Origin: Heterobilharzia americana
Taxonomy: Eukaryota; Platyhelminthes; Trematoda; Strigeidida; Schistosomatidae
DNA length: 64,000 nt
Assembly (NCBI GenBank): GCA_944470555.2
Contig: OX104134.1
Coordinates: forward strand, 54,241,890 to 54,305,889
Direction: 5' to 3'
The notes under the pieces are model-generated. The model did no database searches. It had not been told where the DNA came from and worked only from the letters and a program-made list of their open reading frames with translations. The position numbers and the translations under genes are program-made. This document shows positions 21,123 to 32,229 of the stretch, piece after piece (the stretch's first letter is position 1; every line of letters begins with the position of its first letter).

Positions 21123-22862
21123 GATGGCCTGACCACTACAAAAAGCTCTTAATCGACCACCATACACACTTGCAACTCGTCAAGAAATAACAACTGCAGC
21201 CACAGAACTACAAGTGAACATAAGTCCTCCAACGAAAGTCGAAGTCCTGAATGCCAGAAGGAAACTGAAATGCGAGAAAGCAGCAGGACCAGATGGAATT
21301 ACACAAGAAACACTGAGAACAGATGCAGGGACAACAGCGGACATGCTCACACCACTATTGCAGAGGGTTTGTATTGAAGGAAGGAAAGGTACCTGCCGAC
21401 TGACTGTGAGTAGGGCTACCTTGTCAAACTGGCGAAAAAGGAGCAACCTTAATGTTTACATGAACTGGTGTCGAATCATGCTCCTGTCCACACCAAGCAA
21501 AATATTAAGCTTCACCACTCTGGAGAGACTAAAGGATGTGCTGGATTCAAAATTACGACCGGAACAGGCTGGCTGGCTTCAGGAAGTAGAAACCATGTGC
21601 GGACCCAATTCGCAATGCTACGCATCATCGTAGAACAGAGTATAGAATAGCAGTCAACTCTTCACCTTACCTCAACTTCACCGACTTTGAAAAGGCCTTC
21701 GACAGCGTCGACTGAGAAGTAATTTGGCAAGCAGCTGTTTCAACACTTCGGCTTAGCGCCACAAACCTTCATCAACCTCATTCAACAACTATATAAAGAC
21801 ACCACATGCCATGCAATTCACAATGGGAAGCCTAGTGATGCCTCTGAAGTGAAGACAGGAGTAAGACAAGGCTGCCACCTACTATCACCCATGACATTGC
21901 TGATTGTGGTGGACTGAATCACGCAGTAAACAGTTGGAAGCGAGAAGAGGAGGATACGCTGGACTGATGAATAGGTCCTAGAAGATTTGGTTTTTCGCTG
22001 ATGACTTGTGTCTAATATCGCACAAACTCGAAGGTCTACAGGTGGACACTAACACGTTGACACAAGAGGTATGGCAGCGAAGACGGGACCTCAAGGGAGT
22101 GTAGAGAAGACAGAGGTGATGAAGATACCAAACCAACACCAACACCACCACCACCACCAACATCAACAACCATCACTAATCACCATCAACGGGAAAAACT
22201 TAAGGAGGTAGCCTGTTTCACCTACCTAGGCAGGGCAGTATCGTTTCAACTACAGGCGGTGGCGTCACAGATGAGGATGTCAAAAGCAGGATTGGAAAAG
22301 CAAGACAAGCGTTCATTAACCTGAAATCAGTGTGGAGATCTTCTGCACTCAGCATAAATCGCGAACAAGATCCGGATTTTCAACACCAACGTGAGTCAAG
22401 TCTGTGCCTCTATATGTGTGAGAGACTTGGCGCGTTACGAGAGGGCATCTCCAACAATCTACAGACATTCATCAACAACTGCCTACGCTGACTCGTTACT
22501 GAAGTTCAGATGGCCAGACTACTAAGAATAAGCAACAAGGAAGTCTGGCTGGCTGGCTGGCAACGGACCAACCAAGAACCTATCGCTCAACAAATATGAA
22601 GAAGGAAGTTGAGGTGAATTGGGCATGCACTGAGAAGACCATTCGGAGACATCACGTGCCAGGCCCTCGAGTGGAACCCGGATGGGAAATGGCGAGTTGG
22701 GCGTCCCAGCTGAGGATGACATGGAGTAGATTGTGTGATGAAGAAATGTGAGCATGTGGGCATTTGTGGAGCCAGGTTGAGAGGACAGAGTGGAATGGAG
22801 ACGTGCTAGTGAAGCTCTGTGTTTCACTAGGAACCCAGAAGACAAATAATAATAATAAATCT
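21123..22862 (+). mobile_element. RTE-type retrotransposon, decayed, right arm
   Basis: Mirror of the left-arm RTE. The plus strand shows AAGPDGI (about 21279-21300), the FADD active site at 21994-22005, GVRQGC near 21861, and the conserved LKEVACFTYLG-type segment whose 20 bases 22200-22219 survive only here. The 3' end has GACAAATAATAATAA at about 22840-22856. The 5' end is truncated at 21123 inside the RT domain. Multiple frameshifts and stops are present. The frames on the opposite strand (22522-22950, 21180-21446) are shadows. Confidence 0.85.
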
Positions 22863-23990
22863 TGAATATGTTAGAGTGTTTTGAAAACTGCTCTATTCCG
22901 AAGGTTTTTAACTTAGGAAGAGATGAATCTGAAAATAGAAAGTGGCACAACTGTTGAAGATTTTATTTTCCAGACATTCACCTAGAAAGCAAATTTCGTT
23001 AGTTGATTAAATCCATGAATATGTAGTATAAGCTGTTAAGATAAAATTGTGATGCCCAAACACAATTATTATTTCGACAAATTATAACCGGAATATCTTT
23101 TTAAAATGAATACACAAATGGATAGGGTTAATGTGAAACTTTGCTATCCTCTTTAAAACAGGTTTAAAATGAAATTTTTCATTGCTGAATGTGCACTCAG
23201 TAACGTTAAGTATATAACCTTAAAGAGGACATGAGCTGGTTATTTATATCCATGACTTAATCAAAACCTATAAACCAGTTCAGCACGTGGTTTAAAAAGT
23301 AATTAACTTTTCGGCGTCGTACGATAGCAAGTACACCTTGCTAGCTAAACAAATGAAGTGGAATCCAGGACGTACATTTCGCTTTTTTGGGATTCGTCAA
23401 GTCGAGGCACCTACTTCTGAATAAGTGTTGTTGTTGGCCTGACTAAGCCACTAACCTAGAACTCGTCAGCATCAACGCAGCAGAGTTATCTTTTAGGCTA
23501 CTGAGTTACAATAGCCTCCCTTTGTGAAATGGGTAGATTTTGGGTGTTATGGCTTCTTAATTTCTATTGTTGATTGGACTGAATTGACTGGACACTATTG
23601 ACAGGAGTTCATATTCCGAGAATCGCCGACTGATTCAGTCCACTCAAAGATAAGAGATTACAGGCATGAACACCGAAATAAGATAGCTGGAATGGAAATA
23701 CAAGCGCCTTATAGTTTCGTTCCGGTTAACTAAGAGATGTACGCAGCATGAAAAATAGACGTTTCTCTAGTATAAATCCTTTATCATCCTTATGAGTCTG
23801 AGATAATAGTTAGAAAATATGTTTAGTGGTTATTGTGTATGTGTGCAGATATCAGCCATCCTCAATGGAATACGGAACACTGATTGGGCTCTGAGCAACC
23901 TAATATTCAAAAACTTGTATGTTTCATTTATTGTAAACATAACTGGTGAATTTAAGTAATTTAAACGGTTTTACTTTCCTCGCAATAAGC

Positions 23991-24324
23991 ATCCATTTAT
24001 GATAAATTCGTTGATCGTGACTGGCAGAAGGATCTAGGACGCGGGTTCCGTCCTACTTGGGACTCGTCAGCTGAGCGTACCTGCACCCCAGTCATGTTGT
24101 TCCCACTGCGACTCGAACCTTGTACCCATCGCTTCAAACACCAAAGCGCTACCCACTCTGCCACGGATGAACGACAGCCCCTTCTTGTACAACGGGTAGT
24201 AGTTATTACTATTTATTAACATACTTGTTATTCTCCGTTGTTCTGTTCGGTCGAATTGTTCGGCCTCTATTGGCATATGGGCTCCTATGCGGATACCTCC
24301 ATATTGCCTGAATGTTAATTATGA
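23991..24324 (-). repeat. Hammerhead-bearing SINE-like unit, right-arm mirror
   Basis: Reverse-complement copy of 3062-3395, with the same A and B boxes and the same core changes. No differences between the two arms were noticed in this unit. Confidence 0.7.
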
Positions 24325-24574
24325 TGGATACGGGGTTCGAGTCCCATTGGGAACAACACCACTCACTGGGGTGCAGGTACATCTAGCTGACTAGTCGCAA
24401 ATAGGACGAAATGCGCATCCTGGTTTCTTCTGCTAGCTACAACCAACCAATTTATCATAACTGACATTCAGGTAGTATCGAGGCATCCGCATACGAGCCC
24501 ATATGCCAATAGAGGTCAAACAATTCGATCGAACAAAACAATGGAGCAAAACAAGTATGTCAATAAATAGTAAA
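24325..24574 (+). repeat. Hammerhead-bearing SINE-like unit, right-arm mirror
   Basis: Reverse-complement copy of 2812-3061. It contains the same hammerhead-like core with the CTGACTAG variant. Confidence 0.7.
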
Positions 24575-25114
24575 AACATCCATTTGAAGTAAAAATATTT
24601 TAATATCAAAGGCTACATTCATTAGGACTATCTCTGGAAAAGTGAGATAAATGAAACATATACGGAATATGGAGGTATTCGATAGAACTGAACTCCGTGT
24701 TTACGTTGATAATCTACCAGCGGTTAGTGCATAACAATTTTGAAGTTACACTCGAAAAATTATCTCCGTCTTATGGCATCGTAAGACATGAAGCTTAACT
24801 GCCGAACTACCTTTCGTTTTCATGCCTACTAATGAAAACTATTGTTTTTACTGCCCGCCCATTTGACACTGACTACATTTTATACTTCCTACATTATCAA
24901 TGACATTCAGGAATGAATATGCTACTGACCAACAAGATATAAAAGCCACCAGAAAATATTGAATTCTTTTTATGAATACAGCAGACATTCTCCTTGACTT
25001 TTAGGTTTACGAGTTCAAATCTTAAAAATTTCAAGAGACAGTGATCGAACGTTGGAGTTGAGTTACTGTCACACTTTTTTATTCAATGTTATTCATGAAA
25101 TAATTAGCATTTAC

Positions 25115-26165
25115 CTTGAATTTCTGCCTGTTCTACTAGTCCTTTCATTTTTTGTACCCTCACTGACCAATACGCCTTTAATCTGTCGTCTATCATAGTT
25201 CGGAATTTTGTCCCCGTAAATGTCACATTTAGGCTTTTGTTGTTCTGTTGGCTGCTTGATTAGATGGGTTTGATGGTTCATGACTTGTTTTCAGGATTTA
25301 AGGTCGATTCCTCGTTGTTCTTAACTTGATCTGGAATATTTATATTTTGATTCCTAACGGCTGGCTTTACAATTTGAACTGGCATAGTCTTTGATGCACT
25401 TGGATGTATTTTTGATATACTACCTGTAGAATTACGGTTATGCGGGAATAAGTAATTGGTAAGGGGTGTAACCGCCTTCTGAGTGCAACATTCTCTCTGA
25501 TCGATTGGACAAGTTAAGACTGCTGTTGGCGGTTGTGTTTTGAAGTTGTTACATTTTGCACAGAAGTTTGAATCCGTTATTGAAGATTTCTGCCGGGGAT
25601 ATATCATTTTATCGATAAAAGAACCATTTTCAGACTTCACATGTTTATTTTGTTCACTCCCAGGGATTGGTATCTGGCCTGAAGCTTCATTCAACTTATG
25701 ACTTTGTTGACATTCCCATAAATCAATCGCTTTTCGAGCACGTAGAATCCTATCTGAAAATCTTTCACGTGACACACTAAGGTCTGCTATTTTACGGTCT
25801 AGGTATGACGGTTCCTGATACTGGGAGTCAGTATTTGATGAAATACATTGAGGTGATTCAAATTCTCGTCCAAACTCTTGAGGAAAAGCAGATTCTAATG
25901 GACCTGGGAAATGTTTTTCAACTAAATTATCAGGTAATAACAAACTGCTTGTCAGTCTATGTGGAATATCTGAATAGCAATTGGACATAGGTAAATTTAT
26001 TTCGCCGGAATTATCAAAATTAGAATTTGGTGCAGGCGGTGGCGGTGGTGATACATTAGACCGATACATTACATCAGTGGTTTCTTGTAATGGAGCATGG
26101 CCGTGGAAATAGTTGTACTCCTCTAGTTGTGGATTTGTCTTATATTGCTGCTGTTCCGTGTTACA
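25115..26165 (-). pseudogene. 1-kb exon of the coiled-coil gene, with 1-base frameshift (right arm)
   Basis: The borders are the same as in the left-arm copy: acceptor before 26165 and donor AAG|GTAAAT after 25115, on the minus strand. The frame runs through MYRSNVSPPPPPAPN and on to ESTLNPE, then shifts at 25288-25291, where the run has four bases instead of five, and stops. It sits between exons 28676-29314 (phase 0 end, fits its phase 0 start) and 19324-19642 (fits if the frame is restored). The gene could therefore be intact in the animal if the lost base is a sequencing error. If real, the protein loses about 60 residues of this exon and the terminal exon. Confidence 0.65.
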
Positions 26166-26728
26166 CTGAATATAAGTGAGAAAGTTGAATATATATAATG
26201 TGAAACAGAAAGCATGACTGAATAAACACTTTATAAATCCTAAGGTTTGAGTGCATAATTATCATAATGAAAAATGATTTCTAATTTCGCATGATATGCT
26301 TGAGGCGTTCATAGGTGGGTTTCTCAATTTTTTCCTAGTGATACCAGAAATTTCACTTGATATACAATCGAATACGTAATCTTGTGGGTAGTCATAATGT
26401 TGGGATAATTAACTTCCAGAGTGACAGTTCATTAATATCTCTTACCATTCGACAATTCACCAGATCTTTGCTTTTTATTGCTGCTTATTAACGAAAAGAT
26501 TGGCTAAGTGAAATAAAACTGAGAAAATAAAGTTTACATGACAGTTTCTTTACCAGTGACAAGTAACCAGATAAACCATCACGAGCCAACTGCTACATTC
26601 ACAGTGATCATTATTAATCAAATCTTGAAAAATGCGATTACATTTTAGATACATCCATGACATTCATTTTGCAGTTAGTATTATCATGGTATGAAGAATT
26701 GTTTGTTCCTTAGGTACACATGTAACAT

Positions 26729-26976
26729 CTTTTGACTGTCTGAGATATCTGTGGTTTGGCAGACTAGTATTTATACTAGGTGATGATTGAAGTTGAAGTA
26801 AAAATTCGGACCGCGGTGGGATTAGAACCCTTGACCGCCGTAGTTCAGTTGGTAGAGCACCTGGCCTGTAATCCGGTGGTCTTTGGTTCATATACCACTG
26901 TGATCCGAATTTTCATTTCACCATTCAGTATAAATACTAGTCTATCAGATCACAGTTATTTCAGACAGTTAAAATG
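26729..26976 (+). repeat. tRNA-like foldback repeat (right arm)
   Basis: Mirror copy of the left-arm unit. Inverted ends run from about 26729-26814 and 26903-26976. The core at about 26833-26906 has an A-box-like TAGTTCAGTTGG and an anticodon arm with a 7-base loop, but the acceptor stem does not pair and the B box is degenerate. It is a tRNA-derived repeat, not a tRNA gene. Confidence 0.6.
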
Positions 26977-27144
26977 ATAAACTGCATGATGCGCCCACTT
27001 TCTGATTCAGTTAGATTTGGATGAGAAGTCCTGACTGAGAAGCTAGTGTCAGTACGACCAAGCGGTAGTAGCGTGTCACGAATTCCTATGGTAGTCAGAT
27101 AAAACCCTTGTTGCTTGAAGTGAAATAAAAATGCAGTCAGCAGT

Positions 27145-27217
27145 CGAACCTAGCAGCTTAGTTTGTAGAGAACTGGGCTGCAAACCCAGTGATCTGTAGT
27201 TCGAATCCGTCAGCAGT
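27145..27217 (+). repeat. tRNA-Cys-like SINE head (right arm)
   Basis: Mirror of 168-240. The plus strand shows the GCA anticodon loop CTGCAAA flanked by a 5-bp stem and the B box GTTCGAATCC. The repeat body continues to the left to about 26985. No paired acceptor stem and no CCA-type end are seen. Confidence 0.6.
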
Positions 27218-28675
27218 CCGAATTTTCATTTCACCTTCAATCATCACCCAGTATCAACACATATTATATTTTAGGTTAAAGCATTACTACCTGCGTGTAA
27301 GCGAAAAAGTTTTTCCTACTTTTTATGACAGGAAAACTTATGCGTGCATAGTGATGACTAAGAACTGCTGAATCATGAAGTTTTCGTACGAACTGGGTAA
27401 AACTGAAACCTGATAGCAAAACAGCAGCAAGTTATTTGAAGAGGAGCTGTTTATAAAGTGATACTCGTGTGTTATTTTGAATCTGAGTTGTACTATCTTT
27501 CACATCTGAATAAAGAAAATTTTATTTGGAATTTGAACATCTCTTGAAGTTGGATCAGAGGGTTAGATTCATCGAATACTGTTGGGATTTCCCCTCTTCG
27601 TATGGTTGCATACATGTTTGTTGAGGTGAAATCTTGACTGAACTTCATAACATCTACTGATATTTTTTTAAGATATGGATGGTATTTCTTAGAAACGCTG
27701 AGAATTTTTGAAAGTACTCAGGCAGTTTAAAGAAGAGAGCATTTTTGACCTCATTATCGAGAAAGATGACTGACAAAAGGTATACACATTCATTCATCCA
27801 AGTTCAGGAAGAATCACAAGGTTATTTCTGAAAAATCTTTCCGCTAAAGCGAAGACCAACTTACGTCAGTGTCTCAAAAGGCATGTGAAATAACATCACT
27901 TTGTTGAGTCATTTCATATTTTATTTTGAATTATTCAATAATATGAGTTAAGTTAAACTCATTCCGATGCTTTTCAGTCTGTTTTTGAAGTGAACTTCGC
28001 CCACAACTACTTCCGATACTAAACAGCCTAATCTTTATTAGCCTTTCTCTCCAATCAAACAACTTTGTGATTTGCCTGCTTCATCTTCTTATCAATCGAA
28101 GTATAGGATATTTTGAAATATTCAAGCAACTTCTTTATCGGCTTATCAATTATGACCAAGTTTGCTACTTTAGGATAGTTGTAGTGAATTAAAAGTCTTG
28201 AAAAACAATGTATTTATTTAATTTGAAGCTTTTTTTGTTTTACTGAGAATCATTATGGGAAAGATAAATAAACATCCAAGTTTGTCATCTGGAATGGAAT
28301 ACAAATTCTAAACCAATTTCATCGTGTTTTATGTTTATTTCTGCTGCATACATTGATGTCTTCAATGTATTTTTATTTTGTATTTCTGGTCTTGTGTTCG
28401 TGTGTCTATTGAAGTAGTTTGCTTAGATACCATAACATTTTATTCGTTGTAAAACTTTTGATATTTTCTGTTATAAAAAGCCTTCCAAATTTAGACATAT
28501 CTAAACAACGTTTTCTAAAATAACCAGAATTATCATACTGTATACATATGTTATTGTATTAGGTTGGATTTTTAAACTATTGCTTGATTTCCCTGAGAAT
28601 TAAATCCTTAGTATTCGGTGTTATAATCGTCCCAGTTTCGCTCACTTAGACTTCATAAAAACAAATTTTACTAAC

Positions 28676-29314
28676 CTTGAAGGAATGTAACATCTCAAAA
28701 TCTTTCCAATGAGCATTTTCCAAAGGCAGTGTTGAAGAGTTGTTTCCAGAATGACTGAAGTTGTCAAAGTCCGACTTGTATGGAGTTTCTGAATGTGTCG
28801 TAGTTACCTGGACAGAAGATTGCTGCAGTGCTTTCCTAAATACCGTAGCAGCTGTCATGGCTGCCACCATAGCTAAGGCAGACATATTTGCTTGGTTATT
28901 CGCTGCAGAGCTGATTGAAGACTTACAAGCATCACTATTCGAAGAAAAAGGAACCGATAGAGCTGAGGATACATCTCTAGCCAGCGGGATTCCATTACCA
29001 ATCTTGTTCACAATACATCTCTCAGGTGATTCTGCATCAACTGCTGTTTGACACTCACGGTCAATGCATGATCTAGCCATTCTCGGATTCATTGGTATAA
29101 CATCAGCAGTGATCTTTGTCTTATCAGACACGAATTTAGAATTATACAGTTCCGGTTTGTTGTTCACTTGGCTGTTAATAATTTCTTGATTGCACTCATA
29201 ACAAACGTGGTCCTTTTTTGTTTCTTTAGAAGATTCAGTTTCTAGTTGATTCTGTCGTAAGTTGGTCAACTGAAGCAACTGTTGCATATGCTGAATTAGT
29301 ACAGATCTTGATTT
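28676..29314 (-). CDS. Internal exon of the coiled-coil gene
   Basis: On the minus strand the acceptor TTTTATTCAG precedes 29314, and the donor AAG|GTTAGT follows 28676. It has 213 codons, phase 0 at both ends. It opens KSRSVLIQHMQQLLQLTNLR, an amphipathic helix likely to form a coiled coil, then CYECNQEI (a Cys pair, not a recognised zinc finger), Ser-rich linkers and an alanine-rich segment AMVAAMTAATVFRKALQQ. The end reads WKDFEMLHSFK. Phase 0 joins are possible with the exon upstream (38229-38581, ends phase 0) and downstream (25115-26165, starts phase 0). Function unknown; coiled coil plus disordered linkers would suit a scaffold protein, but this is speculation. Confidence 0.6.
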
Positions 29315-31500
29315 CTGAATAAAAGCAAGCGTAAAGTATAAACTATGTTAGATTAGAATTCATATTCCCTCAGATTTTCAGAGTCGATTGCAAACACTTA
29401 GTGTATATGTGACTACAACATGGATACGCTAAAATGTATGAAGTTATATTTTACTCAAAAGCACACAAAATAATGCAGACATTCTGAAACTACATTCTTC
29501 CACCTAAGTTAAGCAAAAATTAAGACAAGTGTTTCTTTAAAAACTTATGTTTCTTGGAGTATTTCTTTATGCAAATGCAAAAGCGAAAGAAGTTTTGAAT
29601 AATAAGCTGAATTTATATTTGTCATTTACATGGAAATAATGATATGACCCCGAATCCGTTTTCATTACCTCTAAGTTAACAGATTTATGATTCACTGTGA
29701 ACTCGAAATAAAATTCTCTCAAATATCTTGATATGTGCTGACATTTTTGGTATAATAGTCTCAAAACAGACAGACTGCATTGACTTAATAGAAGCACCTA
29801 TTCCCGTTCACTAAAGAATCTGTGGAGAATACTCATGATCATGTGTGTGTTTTCTCAAAACTAAAACTAAAAGCATTTGCTTTTTTGTGCACTTTAGGAC
29901 CATAACAGACAATTTGGATATGAATACGTAGTCAAGTAGTCAAGTCTTAAACTCTCTGCTGTTAGTGTAACTGAAAAGTTGGAAAGTATTTGTTTTATCT
30001 CATTGTACACCAGAAATACGGTTGAGCAGAAAAAAATGTGCATAAGTATGGCTTACGCAATAAATCTGTGAAAAGTATAACTTTATAGTTGCATAAGCCT
30101 GACTTAACTAATCTGTCACACCCAATTATCAAATAGTTACCTGACATTAAAGTTTTTTAAAACTTAGTTGTAATTATGGGTGGAATAAAATGAATAGTTC
30201 TGCACATACGCCCATCTTATCGCCTCTGATTCCTTAAAACTCAGACATTTAATTCGAGGGCAGTACTGAAATACCTTTAATGAGTTTCAGAGACTTATTA
30301 TCGAAAAGCGATATTTGCATAAAATATGCATGAAGCATGAATGGTAGAATTTTTATACCATAGACTGATAAAGTAAAAAGTGAAGTATTCTTAGTGTTAC
30401 AGACTTAAAACAAGATGAATGCCCTCAGGTAAGTATAACAATGGATATTTCAAAAATAATCGTCAGTAGAATTTTCAAAAAGATGAATAACTATCTTACC
30501 TTGAAGGCAAGATATTTCTTGAAATAATTACCTGCTTTCACTGCTTCTCTTCGTCTATATAAATGAAAGCATATTTCTATTAACTCAATTGATAGGGCAA
30601 ATTGTTTCGTGTCTACTTTGTCGAAGTGGAGCAGTTGGCTGAACTTTAATATTGTATGATAATCAATAAATTTGTGGAGGCTAGGCATTTTCGTTAAAAC
30701 AGCGAATTTCTTTATCTCTGCTTGGGAAAATAAACTATTTCCATGTAGAAACTTAATCTTAAGTTAATTATGAGCTCAGCATCTTTAAATTTATTCTTCG
30801 TTAATGAGATCAAGGAGTAAAAGATTAAAGTTTAATGAAGTAGTAAATCGAATACTCGTGTACTTTATCTGTTTAAACTCAACAAAATATCCATCAAAGT
30901 TTTAAGTAAAAGGCCTAGATAATGAAATCTGAGGAAAACCAACGTCGAATGTGATAATTGACTCCATGATTTAGCCCGCATTCTTGTTATAAATGAAAAT
31001 CAAAAGTAATGTGAAGCCATTCATGTAATAAGTAAACATATATCATAATTCTGCACACTACATGATATTTCTAACACCGAATTCCATTCTGGCTGTTATC
31101 AAACAAAATGTAATCGGTTCGTGCTTAAACAGTCAGGAACTTTCATAGATGCAGTGAAAGAGACGTGACTGCAGTTTGCTAAAATTTGATTTTAAAAAAT
31201 TGAACTTTATAACCGGTGTAATTGTCACTTAGGGTCAAAATAAGGAGAACTTTTGTATGTGATTCTTTTGAATGTACAACTGAGATGTGAAGCTGTAAAT
31301 TGCCAAAGCCTTAGTTGTACACGGGTGTTTATTTCTAGCTCATTTTAACGGTTTGACTGAGTTTTGTAAAGAACGTTCAACAAGGTTCTCTGCATAGCCA
31401 GATGTTTTAATTCTGTAATTCCCTGAAAGGACTTCTCCAAAGATTTATGTTTAAGACTTAGTAAAGACTCTACCATGGAATTTACAGAAAAATGATGGTG
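29315..31500. other. Intron / intergenic block
   Basis: Lies within the proposed minus-strand gene. AT-rich with no recognised repeat. The only coding-like segment is the candidate exon 30500-30717. Confidence 0.5.
30500..30717 (-). CDS. Candidate exon on the minus strand
   Basis: The acceptor TTTATTTTCCCAAGCAG ends at 30718, and a consensus donor TTCAAG|GTAAGA lies at 30500. The frame reads IKKFAVLTKMPSLHKF, then KFSQLLHFDKVDTKQFALS, ELIEICFHLYRRREAVKAG and NYFKKYLAFK. The peptide is helix-rich with balanced charge. It lies between exons 38229-38581 and 28676-29314 and ends in phase 0 like its neighbours, but its start phase (needs one base) does not fit the upstream exon directly. A missing small exon or alternative splicing would be needed, or it belongs to another transcript. 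Confidence 0.3.
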
Positions 31501-32110
31501 TAGCAGTGAAACCACCCACTGGCCCTCTTCTTAACAACTGTTCTACAGCTAGCCTTGAGAATAGTACGATGGTCACAAAAGCCGACCAACCATTTATATC
31601 CAAAAGGTATCAGGAATTAGAAACTCTCTATGAAATACTTTTAGAGAGTAGTCGCCTATCTGGATTTAAAGAGGAAAATATGAAAAATAGGATGATTACA
31701 GAATAAATCCAATCAGCTCCAAATAAAGTACTTTTGACGAACCTAAGACTCACAGGTAACATTGCTGCTAAAATTCTTCGTGAATGTTTGCAACTGACCC
31801 TAAGTAGAATATTATATTCTAGAAAAATCCGTGTTGCTTATTCATTCCAGAAGCTGATTTGTTATTGTGTAAGACACAAGTCGATGCATTGGTCTTCATC
31901 ATTCTTCCTTTACAAGTTCACTTGCTTTTGCGGAGCTAAGTGTATCAACCGTTCTATGGGCTCGCTTGACAAAGGAATTCCTGAACAATACCCAGGTTCT
32001 CTGCTGAAGTGTGAGCTCGAAACTTTCTTTAGCTCCATCGTTGAATACCTTTCTGATTCCTTTGGAAACCAATGGCTGCCAACTTGACGTGTTGGTCACA
32101 CCCACATATT
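31500..32110 (+). mobile_element. Penelope-like element fragment
   Basis: The frames at 31506-31706 and 31734-32087 read VLLTNLRLTGNIAAKILREC, then KLICYCVRHKSM, YKFTCFCGAKCINRSMGSLD and SSIVEYLSDS. The FTCFCGAKCINRS segment sits where PLEs have the GIY-YIG motif (GANYIGRS-like), so key residues are changed. A stop at about 31704 interrupts it. Degenerate PLE endonuclease and linker region. Confidence 0.55.
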
Positions 32111-32229
32111 ACAATGACCCGATGAGCTACGTTCCTAGAGTGCTTGTTCCCTCGAGGTCCAACTCAGCCAGAAAAGTCTGTTGGATAGTGGTGAGATGAA
32201 AAGCAATTACCGTTTAAGTATAAATTACC

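Larger units (their letters stand above)
21123..27384. repeat. Right arm of the ~6.2-kb inverted repeat
   Basis: Reverse complement of the left arm, with the same genes and repeats in opposite orientation. It contains 20 bp (22200-22219) missing from the left arm. Related RTE copies elsewhere (near 40090) also contain this segment, so the left arm has the deletion. It lacks one A in the coding exon (25288-25291 on the plus strand is T4). The exon here lies in the same order and orientation as the other exons of the minus-strand gene, which suggests this is the native locus and the left arm is the duplicate. The inner boundary is near 21123, where the RTE sequence stops here but continues in the left arm. 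Confidence 0.95.
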
